NCBI GenBank assembly: GCA_963826795.1
Contig: CAWGYT010000020.1
Span: 62,001 to 126,000, forward strand
Source of the DNA: CAWGYT01 sp963826795
GTDB taxonomy: Bacteria; Planctomycetota; Planctomycetia; Pirellulales; Pirellulaceae
Length of the DNA: 64,000 nucleotides
Direction of reading: 5' to 3'
A program made the position numbers and the translations under genes. Positions 1 through 8,760 of this stretch are shown here, one piece after another. Within the stretch, counting starts at the first letter, position 1. Every line of letters begins with the position of its first letter. The notes below the pieces were generated by a model that saw only the letters and a program-made list of their open reading frames with translations, was not told where the DNA came from and did no database searches.

Positions 1-62
1 TGATTGTCGCATCGGACGAGCTCGTTTGCTGCGCCGGCTAAGCGAAAGAGCCCATGATTGAA
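1..62 (+). CDS. C-terminal end of a probable ECF-type sigma factor (partial)
   Basis: Only the last ~19 codons are in the window, reading DCRIGRARLLRRLSERAHD and ending at TGA 60-62. The Arg/Leu-rich helix resembles the end of region 4 of planctomycete ECF sigma factors, which often precede a Ser/Thr kinase gene. The stop overlaps the kinase start (ATG at 54) by 9 bases, so the two genes are probably translationally coupled. The call rests mostly on context and a very short peptide. Confidence 0.4.
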
Positions 63-3000
63 CGAGATACCGACACTTCGGGACGCAATGAACTGCTTAT
101 CCGCTGGTTCGATCGCCTCGTCGATCTTTCGACGGAAGCCAGAAGTCAGGCTCTGGCCGATGCCGATATGCCCGACTCGCTGCGTGCCGAACTGCGCGAC
201 TTGATTGAAATCGACGCGGCGTCGGCGGACAGCAATCTCTTTGCGGCGATTGGAAAGCTCAATGTCGCCAACATGCTCCCGACGGGATTCGACTACCTCA
301 GTTTACTGGGCAAGCAGCTTGGCCAATATCGAATCGTCGAACTCCTGGGCCACGGTGGCTTTGGTTATGTATTTTCCGCGGTCCGCAGTAAGGACTATCA
401 GCAGCGGGTCGCCATCAAGATCATGCGACATGACCGGCAGGCGAACGCCGCCATCGTCAAGCGGTTCGAGCAGGAGCGTCAGCTACTCGCCAAGCTGCAG
501 CACGAAAACATTTCACGCATTCTGGATGGTGGCGAGACCGAAGCTGGGTATCCGTATTTCGTAATGGAGTATGTGAACGGCCAGCCGATCACGACCTACT
601 GTAATCAACGACGTCTAACCATCGGCGAACGGCTTGAGCTATTTCGCAACGTATGCGACGCCGTAGGCCATGCCCATCAGTTGGGGATCGTCCATCGCGA
701 TCTCAAGCCGCGAAATATTCTCGTGAGCTCCACGGGCACGGTCAAGTTGCTTGATTTCGGAATCGCGAAAGTGCTTCAGAACGAGACGGAAGGTGAATCC
801 ACGGCGACCGAAAGCGGTGTCACGCCCATGACGCCGTGTTACGCAAGCCCGGAACAACTGCGCGGCGAAGCATGCACGTTAGCCAGCGATGTTTATTCGC
901 TGGGCGTGATTCTGTATGAGATGCTAACCGGTGCGGGACCCTATTCCGCCCAATCCGGTCCGCTGCTCACGCATCGCATACTTTCCGAGGACGCCGTGCT
1001 TCCCAGTCGTCGGTACTTGTCACTATCGGCGAACCGCCGGCACCCGCCCTCGCGGACAAACGAAGAGTCGCCCTCGCTCGACGGATCGGACTCCTCGGAA
1101 ACGTCGCTTGATCCCCACGAGATCGCCAGGCAACGGTCGTCGACTCGAGGTAGCCTGTACCGTGCGCTTCGGGGTGACCTGGATCGCCTGGTAATGATGG
1201 CGATTCGCAAAGAACCCATGAGACGTTACACTTCGGCAAGGGATTTGGGGCAAGACATTGATCGTTACTCGTCGAAATTACCGGTTCGAGCTTGCGGTGA
1301 TTCGCTTGGTTACGTCGTCGCCAAATACTGTTCGAGGAATCGTTCCTCCGTGGTGCTGGCGGCGGTTCTTTTCGCCTCTCTCGCCTTTGGACTTTGGGCA
1401 TTCGACTGGCAACAGTCCCGATTAGAAATTGAGCGGGCACGCATCACAAAGGACAAGACCGCCTTTGATCGCACGCAGTACGTGACTCAGCAGTTGGTGC
1501 CATTGGCCATCCAACTCAGGAATAGTCGGAAGAACTTTGATGCGTACAATCTTGTCAAAGGGCTTACCGATGAATTTCCGAACAACCAGCCGATTTCGGA
1601 ATTATTTCGCTCCGTTTCAGCTGATGCGTCGATTGATGTCGGGTTGAGCGACACCGAAATTCTGATGCGTCCGGCAACCGAACCCAATCGGCCTTGGCAA
1701 CATTTGGGTGTGACGCCGTACGTCGGGCGAATCCCATTGGCGCGGCTCCATTTGTGTTTCCGCACGCCTGGGCAGGAAGACGTCGTCGTGCTGGGAACCG
1801 TCGAACAAGAGCCCGAGTACTCCTTCACCTTGTCGACCGACGCCACACAATATCGCCAGGCACCCGAGGGCATGGTCTGGATTCCGCCGAACGCGATTGC
1901 CGATGTTTCGGTTGATGGAACAAAGTACAATCTTCCACAGGCGTTCTATCTCGACCGTTGTGAGGTAACGAACAAGCAGTTCCAAGAGTTCATTCAGAAG
2001 GGCGGATACGAAGACCGGTCGCTGTGGCCGCAGTTTGAAGCGCAAGGTGTCGAACTTTCGTTTGAAGATGCCATCGACCGGTTTCGCCATCCGAAAACGG
2101 GTCGACCGGCGCCCAGCGTTTGGCCCGACGGTGAAATGCCAACGGCTGAAGAGGATTTTCCGGTCCATGGGATTAGTTGGTACGAAGCCTTCGCCTACGC
2201 AAAATTCCGCGGCAAAACGTTGCCAACCTTCTATCATTGGCTGGCTGCGTCCGGAACTTACAACGCGGCCAGTATTGTCCCGAATAGTAACCTTGGCCGT
2301 TCGAAAACCACGGCGGTCGGCGTCAGCCACGGAATTGGTCCCTATGGAACGGAAGACATGGCCGGGAACGTAGCGGAGTGGTGCCTTAACAAGACTCCGG
2401 ACGGCCTCCATTTCGCCTTGGGCGGTATGTGGAGCGATCCAGGATATATGTTTGTCGAACCAGCCGTCCGGTCACCGTTTGATCGATCCGGGGGCGCGGG
2501 GATTCGTTGCATGCAAGCCATCTCCGAAATCCCTGCGATGTTCTCGCAGGATCGCCCCTTGGATCGGCGGGACTTTGCCAAAATCGGCACCTCGCCCGAG
2601 TACGGTAACGAGCGAATTTTCAACGAGCTTTTGCGGCCGTTCTACGACTACGATCGCAATGATTTGGAGTTCACTGTTGAACCGGCGTCAACGTTCTATG
2701 GGTATCGATCGATTCGAATTGCGTTTAATCCGGCGTACAGAACTGACGACCTGGCGGCGGTTTACTTGCTGCTACCCGATGAGACCCAATTCGCCAAGCC
2801 CTTTCAACCGATAATCTGTTTTCCGGGCGCGGGTGTCTTGGTGACTGACGAAATCGAGGGAGGACCCGCATGCTACATCGACGCAGGTCGAGCCTACATC
2901 TGCCCGGTCTACTGGGGAACGTCGAGTCGAAAGTCGGACGAATACAAGAGCGCGCAGCCGAGAAAGGAACCCATTTACGACGAAGCCACGAAACGAATTG

Positions 3001-3434
3001 CGCTCGATCTCCGCCGAGCGATCGACGTGGCGGAACAGCAACGCGATTTATTGGATATGGACAAGCTTGCCTACTACGGATACAGCTGGGGTGCGGCGTA
3101 CGGGCCTTTGATGCTGGCGATCGAAAGCCGAATACGCGTGGCGATCTTGCATTGCGGCGGCGCGTTCCAGACCGAGGCCAACGCGATCTCGGAGACGTCG
3201 AACTATTTTCCCTTCGTCAAAGTCCCCACTCTAATGCTTAACTGCAAAAACGATGCGATCTTTCCGATTCCCGCCCAGAAAGCCATGTACGACAATCTGC
3301 GGTTGACGGAACCGACAATGAAGCGTCATCTCATCTACGAAACGGACTACGGCCACTTCGCCCCGCCCGAGGGAGTTGCCGGCGAAGGCCAAGCGTGGTT
3401 GGATGAGCGCTTCGGCGCCCCACGAAAACTCTAA
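54..3434 (+). CDS. Membrane Ser/Thr protein kinase fused to SUMF1-like and alpha/beta-hydrolase domains
   Basis: The 1126-residue protein has three domains. A Hanks-type kinase spans about residues 90-420: glycine loop LGHGGFGYV near 98-106, Lys in VAIKIM near 122, HRDLKPRN near 214-221, DFG near 234 and SPEQL near 265. One transmembrane helix lies near 433-453. A SUMF1/formylglycine-type domain follows (GMVWIPP near 605, EVTNKQF, AGNVAEW, ending GIRCMQA near 820). The C-terminus is a dienelactone-hydrolase-like alpha/beta hydrolase with nucleophile elbow GYSWG near 1010, a likely acid in NDAIFP and His in YGHFAPP. The kinase would be cytoplasmic and the other domains outside the membrane. 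Such fusions are typical of Planctomycetes; the substrate is unknown. The ATG overlaps the preceding sigma-factor stop. Confidence 0.9.
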   Translation: MIERDTDTSGRNELLIRWFDRLVDLSTEARSQALADADMPDSLRAELRDLIEIDAASADSNLFAAIGKLNVANMLPTGFDYLSLLGKQLGQYRIVELLGHGGFGYVFSAVRSKDYQQRVAIKIMRHDRQANAAIVKRFEQERQLLAKLQHENISRILDGGETEAGYPYFVMEYVNGQPITTYCNQRRLTIGERLELFRNVCDAVGHAHQLGIVHRDLKPRNILVSSTGTVKLLDFGIAKVLQNETEGESTATESGVTPMTPCYASPEQLRGEACTLASDVYSLGVILYEMLTGAGPYSAQSGPLLTHRILSEDAVLPSRRYLSLSANRRHPPSRTNEESPSLDGSDSSETSLDPHEIARQRSSTRGSLYRALRGDLDRLVMMAIRKEPMRRYTSARDLGQDIDRYSSKLPVRACGDSLGYVVAKYCSRNRSSVVLAAVLFASLAFGLWAFDWQQSRLEIERARITKDKTAFDRTQYVTQQLVPLAIQLRNSRKNFDAYNLVKGLTDEFPNNQPISELFRSVSADASIDVGLSDTEILMRPATEPNRPWQHLGVTPYVGRIPLARLHLCFRTPGQEDVVVLGTVEQEPEYSFTLSTDATQYRQAPEGMVWIPPNAIADVSVDGTKYNLPQAFYLDRCEVTNKQFQEFIQKGGYEDRSLWPQFEAQGVELSFEDAIDRFRHPKTGRPAPSVWPDGEMPTAEEDFPVHGISWYEAFAYAKFRGKTLPTFYHWLAASGTYNAASIVPNSNLGRSKTTAVGVSHGIGPYGTEDMAGNVAEWCLNKTPDGLHFALGGMWSDPGYMFVEPAVRSPFDRSGGAGIRCMQAISEIPAMFSQDRPLDRRDFAKIGTSPEYGNERIFNELLRPFYDYDRNDLEFTVEPASTFYGYRSIRIAFNPAYRTDDLAAVYLLLPDETQFAKPFQPIICFPGAGVLVTDEIEGGPACYIDAGRAYICPVYWGTSSRKSDEYKSAQPRKEPIYDEATKRIALDLRRAIDVAEQQRDLLDMDKLAYYGYSWGAAYGPLMLAIESRIRVAILHCGGAFQTEANAISETSNYFPFVKVPTLMLNCKNDAIFPIPAQKAMYDNLRLTEPTMKRHLIYETDYGHFAPPEGVAGEGQAWLDERFGAPRKL

Positions 3435-3563
3435 AACTCGAACACATATCAACCCCAAGCCGCCGAAGCCTTGGCACTCAGAATGGTGGACACCGTCGAA
3501 CACGTTCAGCTGTGAACGTTCTGACATTGCCGAACGTTAGCGTCGTGTCCTGAATGGCGTCTT

Positions 3564-3605
3564 CCGTGTCCTTTCGGCGAGCGTGCGCACGCCGAAAGGA
3601 CACGG
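3564..3605. repeat. Perfect 16-bp inverted repeat (hairpin)
   Basis: Arms CCGTGTCCTTTCGGCG (3564-3579) and its exact complement (3590-3605) enclose a 10-base loop. It lies 130 bp after the kinase stop and next to the IS66 remnant. There is no T-run, so it is not a clear intrinsic terminator; it could be a transposon end or a REP-like hairpin. Confidence 0.6.
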
Positions 3606-3622
3606 TCCGTCGGGTGCACGGG

Positions 3623-4171
3623 CTAGTTCGCCTTCTTCCGGGCCGTCAGCTCCAAGACCGTCGTGGTGGTACCGTCGTTGTGGATGAGTTCTCCTTGAGC
3701 GGCCAGCTCCAGCAACAGCTCGCGAGTGATCCGCGGACCGCGCTCGGCGGCTTGGGCGAGCAACTCCCACTGCGTCGAAGCGGGCAAGGGCACGCCGGCC
3801 GCCTGTTGCATTTTCTCCAGCCGATGAAACGGCATGCCAAAGCCGTAGTGCAGAACGGCCAGCGTACCGGCCACGCTCGCGTCGAACTTCTCCTGCCCGC
3901 CTCTTCCGGCAAAGGAGCCGTTTCGACAGCGCCGCACAAATGGCAACGCAAGCGCTCCAAACAGTAGCAGGTTCCACCCACCGGTGCCTGCCCTACCAGT
4001 CGCACTACGGGCGACCCCTGGCCGAGTCGGTAGAGCGTCCCGCCCTGGCAATGTGGACATGGCTCGCCCGGCGTGTAGACCGGGTGTGTCACGGCTACTT
4101 GTGGGCAACCGCTATCGGCTCGAGCCGCTTTGCGACCATGACCGGGCCGCCGCCGGCGACCCTGCATCAGG
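3623..4171 (-). pseudogene. IS66-family transposase fragment, frameshifted
   Basis: On the minus strand one frame encodes an IS66-type zinc-binding segment (PGEPCPHCQGG followed by a second CHLC pair). After a frame change near 3900 the next frame continues with ASVAGTLAVLHYGFGMPFHRL, TQWELLAQA and IHNDGTTTTVLEL, the start of the IS66 catalytic region where a 'HADETP'-like segment is expected. The N-terminus is cut exactly where the 153-bp MITE-like element begins (4172) and most of the catalytic domain is missing. It is a dead remnant. Confidence 0.7.
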
Positions 4172-4324
4172 AAAGGGGTCAGGACTTTTTTCGGTCGTCG
4201 ACTGCGTGGAATGGATACTTTGCGCGGACTCGAGGACACATCCTGGAAAATGCGAACTTGCGAGCTGACTTGGGTTCCTTGCCAACTCCTCCTATTTTCG
4301 CGTATTAAATCGACCTGACCCCTT
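4172..4324. mobile_element. 153-bp MITE-like element, copy A
   Basis: The element begins AAAGGGGTCAGGAC and ends in the complementary TCGACCTGACCCCTT, giving terminal inverted repeats of about 11 bp. It is 153 bp, non-coding, and matches copy C (10404-10556) at all but about two positions. It separates the IS66 remnant from the SufB remnant. Confidence 0.8.
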
Positions 4325-4639
4325 ATGTCGTGACAATTCCATCGGACACCGAACGCCTTTGGGGACGTAGCAAAACGACCCGTCGCTGAAGACGGCCGAA
4401 TTGAGTGCCGCGAAAAAGTTGTCGTTCGGCGGCACGACCGAACCGAGATACTTCTGCACCAGGTCCGGATGGTTTTGCACCGCGTCGGAGAACGAACGAA
4501 AGATGATGCCGAGCTTCGCCCGTTCTTCCTTGAAGGTGGTCGTGATCGAAACGCTGTCAAAGACCGCGTCCACAGCCACGCCGCTAAGCACCTTCTGTTC
4601 TTCCAGCGGAATGCCCAGCTTTTCGAATGTGGCTCGCAC
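4325..4639 (-). pseudogene. sufB: Internal fragment of SufB (Fe-S cluster scaffold)
   Basis: The reading frame TFEKLGIPLEEQK ... PPNDNFFAALNSAV ... FCYVPKGVRCPMEL corresponds to a central piece of SufB, part of the SufBCD complex that assembles iron-sulfur clusters. About 105 residues remain of a protein normally about 470 long. The 3' end stops at the MITE-like element. The 5' end stops a few bases before the GTAGACCGTCT/GGATTTAGC array (TAG stop just upstream of a GTG). A functional sufB is presumably elsewhere. Confidence 0.85.
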
Positions 4640-4645
4640 CGCGGG

Positions 4646-4702
4646 CTAAATCCAGACCGCTAAATCCAGACGACGCTAGATGGCTAAATCCAGACGGTCT
4701 AC
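4646..4702. repeat. GTAGACCGTCT-core array, repeat word GGATTTAGC
   Basis: On the minus strand the core GTAGACCGTCT (4692-4702) is followed by GGATTTAGC repeated three times, separated by GTC or similar. It joins the SufB fragment to the 240-bp element. It belongs to the dispersed family described under findings. Confidence 0.8.
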
Positions 4703-4940
4703 CCCAGCGTTGCAGAAAAACTGCTTTGTGGCCAAGCCTTCGGGAGGGCGAAGCTCCTGCTGAGCCTTCTTTGACAGCGTCTTCCGCTCCTGCGGCTCGG
4801 CAGGAGCCTCGCCCTCCCGGTGCGCCTGGATCTCACCGGATGTGAGATCCAGCAACAAGCGATGGCAAGTTCGAAGACCCCTGGTTTTCTCAGTCCAACT
4901 CACACTCGCCAAGAATCCTTTATGCAACTACAGGGTCTAC
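4701..4940 (+). repeat. 240-bp dispersed element, copy 1
   Basis: Practically identical (one difference seen, CGCCAAG versus CGCAAAG) to the inverted copy at 45584-45823. It starts within GTCTAC of the core array and ends in CAGGGTCTAC. It contains an inverted-repeat segment translating as REGEAPAEP (GGGAGGGCGAAGCTCCTGC and its partner around 4738-4822) and a second hairpin, CTGGATCTCACCGGATGTGAGATCCAG, near 4827-4853. Confidence 0.85.
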
Positions 4941-5345
4941 ACTCCCGGCCGCGACTTCGGCGTGGAGATGAGTGCGCGGTCCCGTCGTGTTGGGAAAGAG
5001 CCGAGGCGCAGTGAGCTCGTGCGAGGGCCGGAATGTAGACCGTCTGGAATGTACTTTGGAATGTACTTGGTGTCTGCTTGCTTCACATTTGACGAGAAAG
5101 TCCAATTGGGGGCGTCGGAGCCGTGCGAATCATCCTAAGGCATGAGAGGCGGTTCCGGTCGAACGAGCAAACGAATGGATTTCGCGATTGGGCATGATGC
5201 GGCCAACTCGCGTGAGTCGGAAAAAAAAGTTAAAAAAATCCCCCCGATCGGCTACTTGCTTTCGTGATTACGTGGAAGTACGTTATCGGCTTCGTAGAAA
5301 TACGAAGGGACGAAAGCTTCTCAAGTTCCGCATCAGGAGGCCGCT
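4941..5345. other. Non-coding stretch with one core repeat
   Basis: About 50 bases after GTCTAC (4941-4990) resemble those after the GTCTAC at 6622-6627, including GACTTCGGCGTGGAGA. A core GTAGACCGTCT at 5035-5045 has the word GGAATGTAC on both sides and again at 5058-5066. The remainder, with an A-rich patch near 5220-5240, holds no recognisable gene and is probably the upstream region of the PEP-CTERM gene. Confidence 0.5.
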
Positions 5346-6122
5346 ATGTTACATGTCAGATCAATCCCGCTGGTAATTGTCGCTATTTCATCGTTCTTCG
5401 TGATTGGGCGGTCGACCGAGGCGTCGCTCATCAGTTCCGCCTCGGCGATGCACACGCTGAACTTCGAAGTGGCGGGGGAGGGTGCCCTCGAGGTCGTGAT
5501 TGAAGTGATAGTTGACCAACTTTCGGGCTCATTATTGGGGATGGGCAGTGCCTCGGCCTCGGCGACGGCATCCCTGATGGGCGTCGATACGCCGCTTAGC
5601 GCATTTGACTCAGTGAATCTTGTCTCAGGCGACAGTGTCACGTCAGTACTCGAGGCAGTCGCCGAACGGACTGCCGTGGGAATGAGCTCTGCGGACGCGA
5701 CGGGTCTTATTTCCGTGACCTTGTCGCGGTCCGGCCAAAGCGAATCCGGGGATGCGACCGTCACGATGACCTACAGCGCGATGGTCGTCGATGCCAAGGT
5801 CTCGGGTGCAGACGCGTTAAATCTCGGATTCGCAACCGCATACGCGCGATTTGAAGACTTTGATATGAACTTTTCGAACATGGCTCAGGCAGAGGTCGAT
5901 AGTGCCGTCGACGGCAATACAATGCGCAACGACCCGATCACGGCAACGCAAACCGTGACGCTCTCTCCCGGCGACTCAATCCAACTGTTCTTTGACGCCG
6001 AGGCGCATAGTAAATCGACTTCTCTTCCCCCAGGTGTCTCGAACGTACCCGAACCCGCATCGGCCGCCCTCTGGTCTCTGCTGGGATTATGCTGTTGTCT
6101 CGGCAAGCGTCTCCTGACCTGA
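5346..6122 (+). CDS. PEP-CTERM sorting-domain protein
   Basis: The 258-residue protein has an N-terminal signal peptide (MLHVRSIPLVIVAISSFFVI...) and a C-terminal VPEPASAALWSLLGL helix followed by KRLL, the PEP-CTERM signal processed by exosortase. The central region is Ala/Ser/Thr-rich with no recognised catalytic motif. ATG 5346 follows a CAGGAGG ribosome site 6-10 bases upstream. The gene lies between two oppositely oriented core repeats (5035 and 6166), so it may be part of a repeat-bounded segment. Function beyond export and surface anchoring is unknown. Confidence 0.85.
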   Translation: MLHVRSIPLVIVAISSFFVIGRSTEASLISSASAMHTLNFEVAGEGALEVVIEVIVDQLSGSLLGMGSASASATASLMGVDTPLSAFDSVNLVSGDSVTSVLEAVAERTAVGMSSADATGLISVTLSRSGQSESGDATVTMTYSAMVVDAKVSGADALNLGFATAYARFEDFDMNFSNMAQAEVDSAVDGNTMRNDPITATQTVTLSPGDSIQLFFDAEAHSKSTSLPPGVSNVPEPASAALWSLLGLCCCLGKRLLT

Positions 6123-6130
6123 CCCCCTGC

Positions 6131-6176
6131 GGCATATCGGCACATCAAGGCATATCGGCACATCAAGACGGTCTAC
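6131..6176. repeat. Core array with a duplicated ~18-bp word
   Basis: GGCATATCGGCACATCAA is present twice in tandem directly before AGACGGTCTAC (6166-6176). This is the same architecture as the other core arrays, read on the minus strand. Confidence 0.75.
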
Positions 6177-6191
6177 ATGCCCGCTGGCCAG

Positions 6192-6340
6192 AAAAAGGGT
6201 CAGGACTTTTTTCGGTCGTCGACTGCGAGTGATGGGAGCTATGCGCGGGCCCGAGAGTGCATCGCGGAAACAGCGAACACGCGAGGTGACATGGACTTCT
6301 TACCAAGCCTTCCTCTTCTTCCGTAATAAATCGACCCCTG
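6192..6340. mobile_element. MITE-like element, diverged copy B
   Basis: It begins AAAAAGGGTCAGGACTTTTT and keeps the internal CGGTCGTCGACTGCG and the AATAAATCGACC end of copies A and C, but is clearly diverged between. The right terminal repeat is degraded to GACCCCTGA. Confidence 0.65.
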
Positions 6341-6849
6341 ATGTCGGCCCAATCAGGCTTCGGCAGGTGGGAGAAGTAGGCGAGGCATTGGCCTCGCAAA
6401 GGGAGTCGTTCGTCATCTCAGATGTCAATGAGGGCCTCGACGCGACCGTGGCCACACCTTGACCGCGCGAGTCAGCTCTTTTGTCCTCCCAATCGTCCGG
6501 CGCAGGAAGACCTTTCTGGCAGCTTCAGTTCCATTCGGTCCGCCCCGGTGTTGCAACGCGAAGCGTTTGTTGGATTACCGGGAGACGATCGCGTGCTAAA
6601 TCCAGACGCTAAATCCAGACGGTCTACATTGCGGCGACGACTTCGGCGTGGAGAGGAGTACGCGGTACCGCAGTTGATGTTCGAGGTGATTTCGATCTTG
6701 ATGGCAAAGAAGATTCGAAATGACAATTGCGAGCGACCGTCGCTCGATGTGGCTTCATTTGGGCGCCAGCAGAGACGACGTCGAGCCGGTTGCTGGTTTC
6801 GCCTTGGACGCCAGCGACCTGAATACAAACGCTTCGGACGCCGGCTGAA
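6341..6849. other. Non-coding stretch with a core array at 6595-6627
   Basis: No gene is recognised. At 6595-6627 the word GCTAAATCCAGAC is repeated before GGTCTAC, the same word as at 4646-4702. The following ~45 bases match those after 4940 (shared GACTTCGGCGTGGAGA). The rest is unassigned. Confidence 0.5.
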
Positions 6850-7557
6850 TTATCGATGCCGACGCGAGCGGAAAAGGAAGGGCGCAACTCCGCAGAGCAG
6901 CATGGTCAGCGAAGCGGGTTCCGGAACGATCGCGCCGTTGATTTGCAGGCCGGAGATATGCAGATTGCCCGTCGACCCGGCTCCGGCATTTCGCGGTGTG
7001 AAGCGAACGCCCAGTGAAGAAATCCCGCTGATCGAACCATCAAACGTGAACGTGTCAAACATCATGTCGCCCGCATTGGCGTCGATCTGCACGTCGTCGT
7101 ACAACGCGTAAGCCGCGCCGTCAACGCTTACGTCGAACGCAATCCCATTTGGCGCACCTCCGCCGTTTCGCCACAGCGTGATGGCAATCGAATCAACCGA
7201 GAGCCCTCCGGGCATCGGCGCTTCCAGCGTGAATTCCAGGTAATTGTCATTGACGCCATCGCCGCCAACGTCCCAGTTCTTAAAATTCCCCTCGCCCGCG
7301 ATCAAGTTACCGGTTGAAGTTGTCAGGCCGCTCGCGGTGAGATCGCTGACCGTCACGCCAGCCACGGCACCGGCCGCGGCCGGCGTCAGCACAGGATTAG
7401 GGACAGGCGAGTTGTCCGCAAACCCAGTGTAGTCAAGGCCAGAAAAATCCCAGGAGACAAGAGCGTCTGCCTGCGATCGCTCAAAGGTGGTCAACAACAG
7501 GACCAAGGTTAGCAGGCAAAACCAACAATTCTTGCTCACGGAAATCTTGCGTGACAT
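6850..7557 (-). CDS. PEP-CTERM sorting-domain protein
   Basis: Starting at ATG 7557 (MSRKISVSKNCWFCLLTLVLLLTTF) gives a proper signal peptide; the frame extends further upstream but those residues look non-coding. The mature part is a beta-rich acidic domain (WDFSGLDYTGF, NFKNWDVGGDGVNDNYLEF). It ends VPEPASLTMLLCGVAPFLFRSRRHR, a PEP-CTERM anchor with a basic tail. The ribosome site is weak. The mature part resembles secreted planctomycete proteins with a lectin-like fold, but no specific function is visible. Confidence 0.85.
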   Translation of the reverse strand: MSRKISVSKNCWFCLLTLVLLLTTFERSQADALVSWDFSGLDYTGFADNSPVPNPVLTPAAAGAVAGVTVSDLTASGLTTSTGNLIAGEGNFKNWDVGGDGVNDNYLEFTLEAPMPGGLSVDSIAITLWRNGGGAPNGIAFDVSVDGAAYALYDDVQIDANAGDMMFDTFTFDGSISGISSLGVRFTPRNAGAGSTGNLHISGLQINGAIVPEPASLTMLLCGVAPFLFRSRRHR

Positions 7558-7937
7558 GGCTCGATGACTACTATCTTTCTCGATGGGTTTCAGTTCGCGG
7601 TGGCGCTTCAGCGATGCCGACGCGGCCGTTCGGCCCGTCCAATCGCCCCTCAGCATACCGGCGGGGACACGTGCGTCAATGATTCATGAATCGGAAAGCC
7701 GGAAAATCCAGAAATCTGACGGCGAATGACGCTTCGCGATTGAAACCCCTCCCGTGCGCTAGTCTCCCTTGACACATCGATCCGAGGATCGAATGCGCTG
7801 ATTGCGGCACAGGGTGCGGACGGGGCCGGGTGGCACTTCTGGCGACAAGCCGGTGCCACGCGACCGCCAGTCAGTGTTGACCACTCAGCATCTTCCTATT
7901 CCGCGTCGGACTTCGTTTGGGTGACTTTGTTGAAATG
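7558..7937. other. Intergenic, nothing recognised
   Basis: This stretch lies between two minus-strand genes. Reading frames here are short and show no family features. It presumably holds the promoter of the PEP-CTERM gene. Confidence 0.4.
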
Positions 7938-8404
7938 TCAGTTGAGCGGATAATAGTCCGTGTAAACTTCGCCATCGAAAGGGAATCGCTGAAGATCCTG
8001 CACGACATCAGCAGCGACAGACGCCATTGTATTTCGATATCGATCCGATGCGGGCTCCTCTTCGCTCGGGAAGAACTTGTCGCGCGTCGCTATCGAGTCA
8101 AAATGGTAGACGATCTGATATTTGCCTTTGCGTTCGCCTCGATCGCCCTTCAAAACGACCATGCTCATCCCATTTCGGGGCTCCTTCCAGGCGGGGCGAA
8201 CTTCTGACGAATGTATTCTTCGAATTCGGCCGCATTTACACCGTCTCCCAACTCGATGTCGCGAACACCATAGGCCGGAGGGCCCGTGTCCTGAGCTCGG
8301 GAGACAACGACCGTGGCAAACAGCGAAAACACGATTAGACCGCTGAGATACGTGACGCTGAAACCGGCCCCATGTAACGGCGAGATCGATGATGAATGCG
8401 ACAC
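7938..8404 (-). pseudogene. Small secreted protein of unknown function, one frameshift
   Basis: The GTG start at 8404 is preceded by AAAGGAG at ideal spacing. The N-terminus is a signal peptide or anchor (YLSGLIVFSLFATVVVSRAQ) followed by ELGDGVNAAEFEEYIRQKFAP. Near 8195 the frame shifts by one base at CCCC, and the other frame continues WKEPRNGMSMVVLKGDRGERKGKYQIVYHF ... RDKFFP ... DYYPLN. Together these give about 155 residues. The LKGDRG...GKY pattern recurs in secreted proteins of unknown function in Bacteroidetes and Planctomycetes, from recall. A single missing C would restore the gene, so a sequencing error is as likely as decay. Confidence 0.6.
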
Positions 8405-8760
8405 ATTCGTCTCCTTTTGAGAAAGAGAAAATGCAGGTCGATTCTCGCACGGAAAGTCACCGGATACGCCCGACGCGGCTTGCACAACAGTCCAGTGGCC
8501 GTGTTTTTAACACCGCGTGCCGACGATTTCCATCAGGATTTCGCGAGCCGGCAGAAGAAAGCAACTCGGAGCGCAAAGCTCGGAGAAAATGCGTGCCGTT
8601 CGGATTCAGGTTGCTGTTCCGTTATAATTGTCCAGCGCATCGCGCCAGCGTAAGTCGCTGAGAACTGCCGACGCCTCCAAGCCGAGAAGGGAGCTTGGGA
8701 GTCGGATGTCCGTGGAAGACGAATTGGCTGAACATGGTCTGTTAGCTTCTGGAGATTGCC
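8405..8760. other. Intergenic between divergent genes, nothing recognised
   Basis: This region separates the minus-strand gene starting at 8404 from the plus-strand gene starting at 8761. No family-like frame is seen; promoters for both are expected here. Confidence 0.4.

Noticed and set aside
1617..2411. Minus-strand frame of 264 residues inside the kinase gene
   Set aside because: Shadow of the intact kinase-SUMF1 frame; composition is antisense-like.
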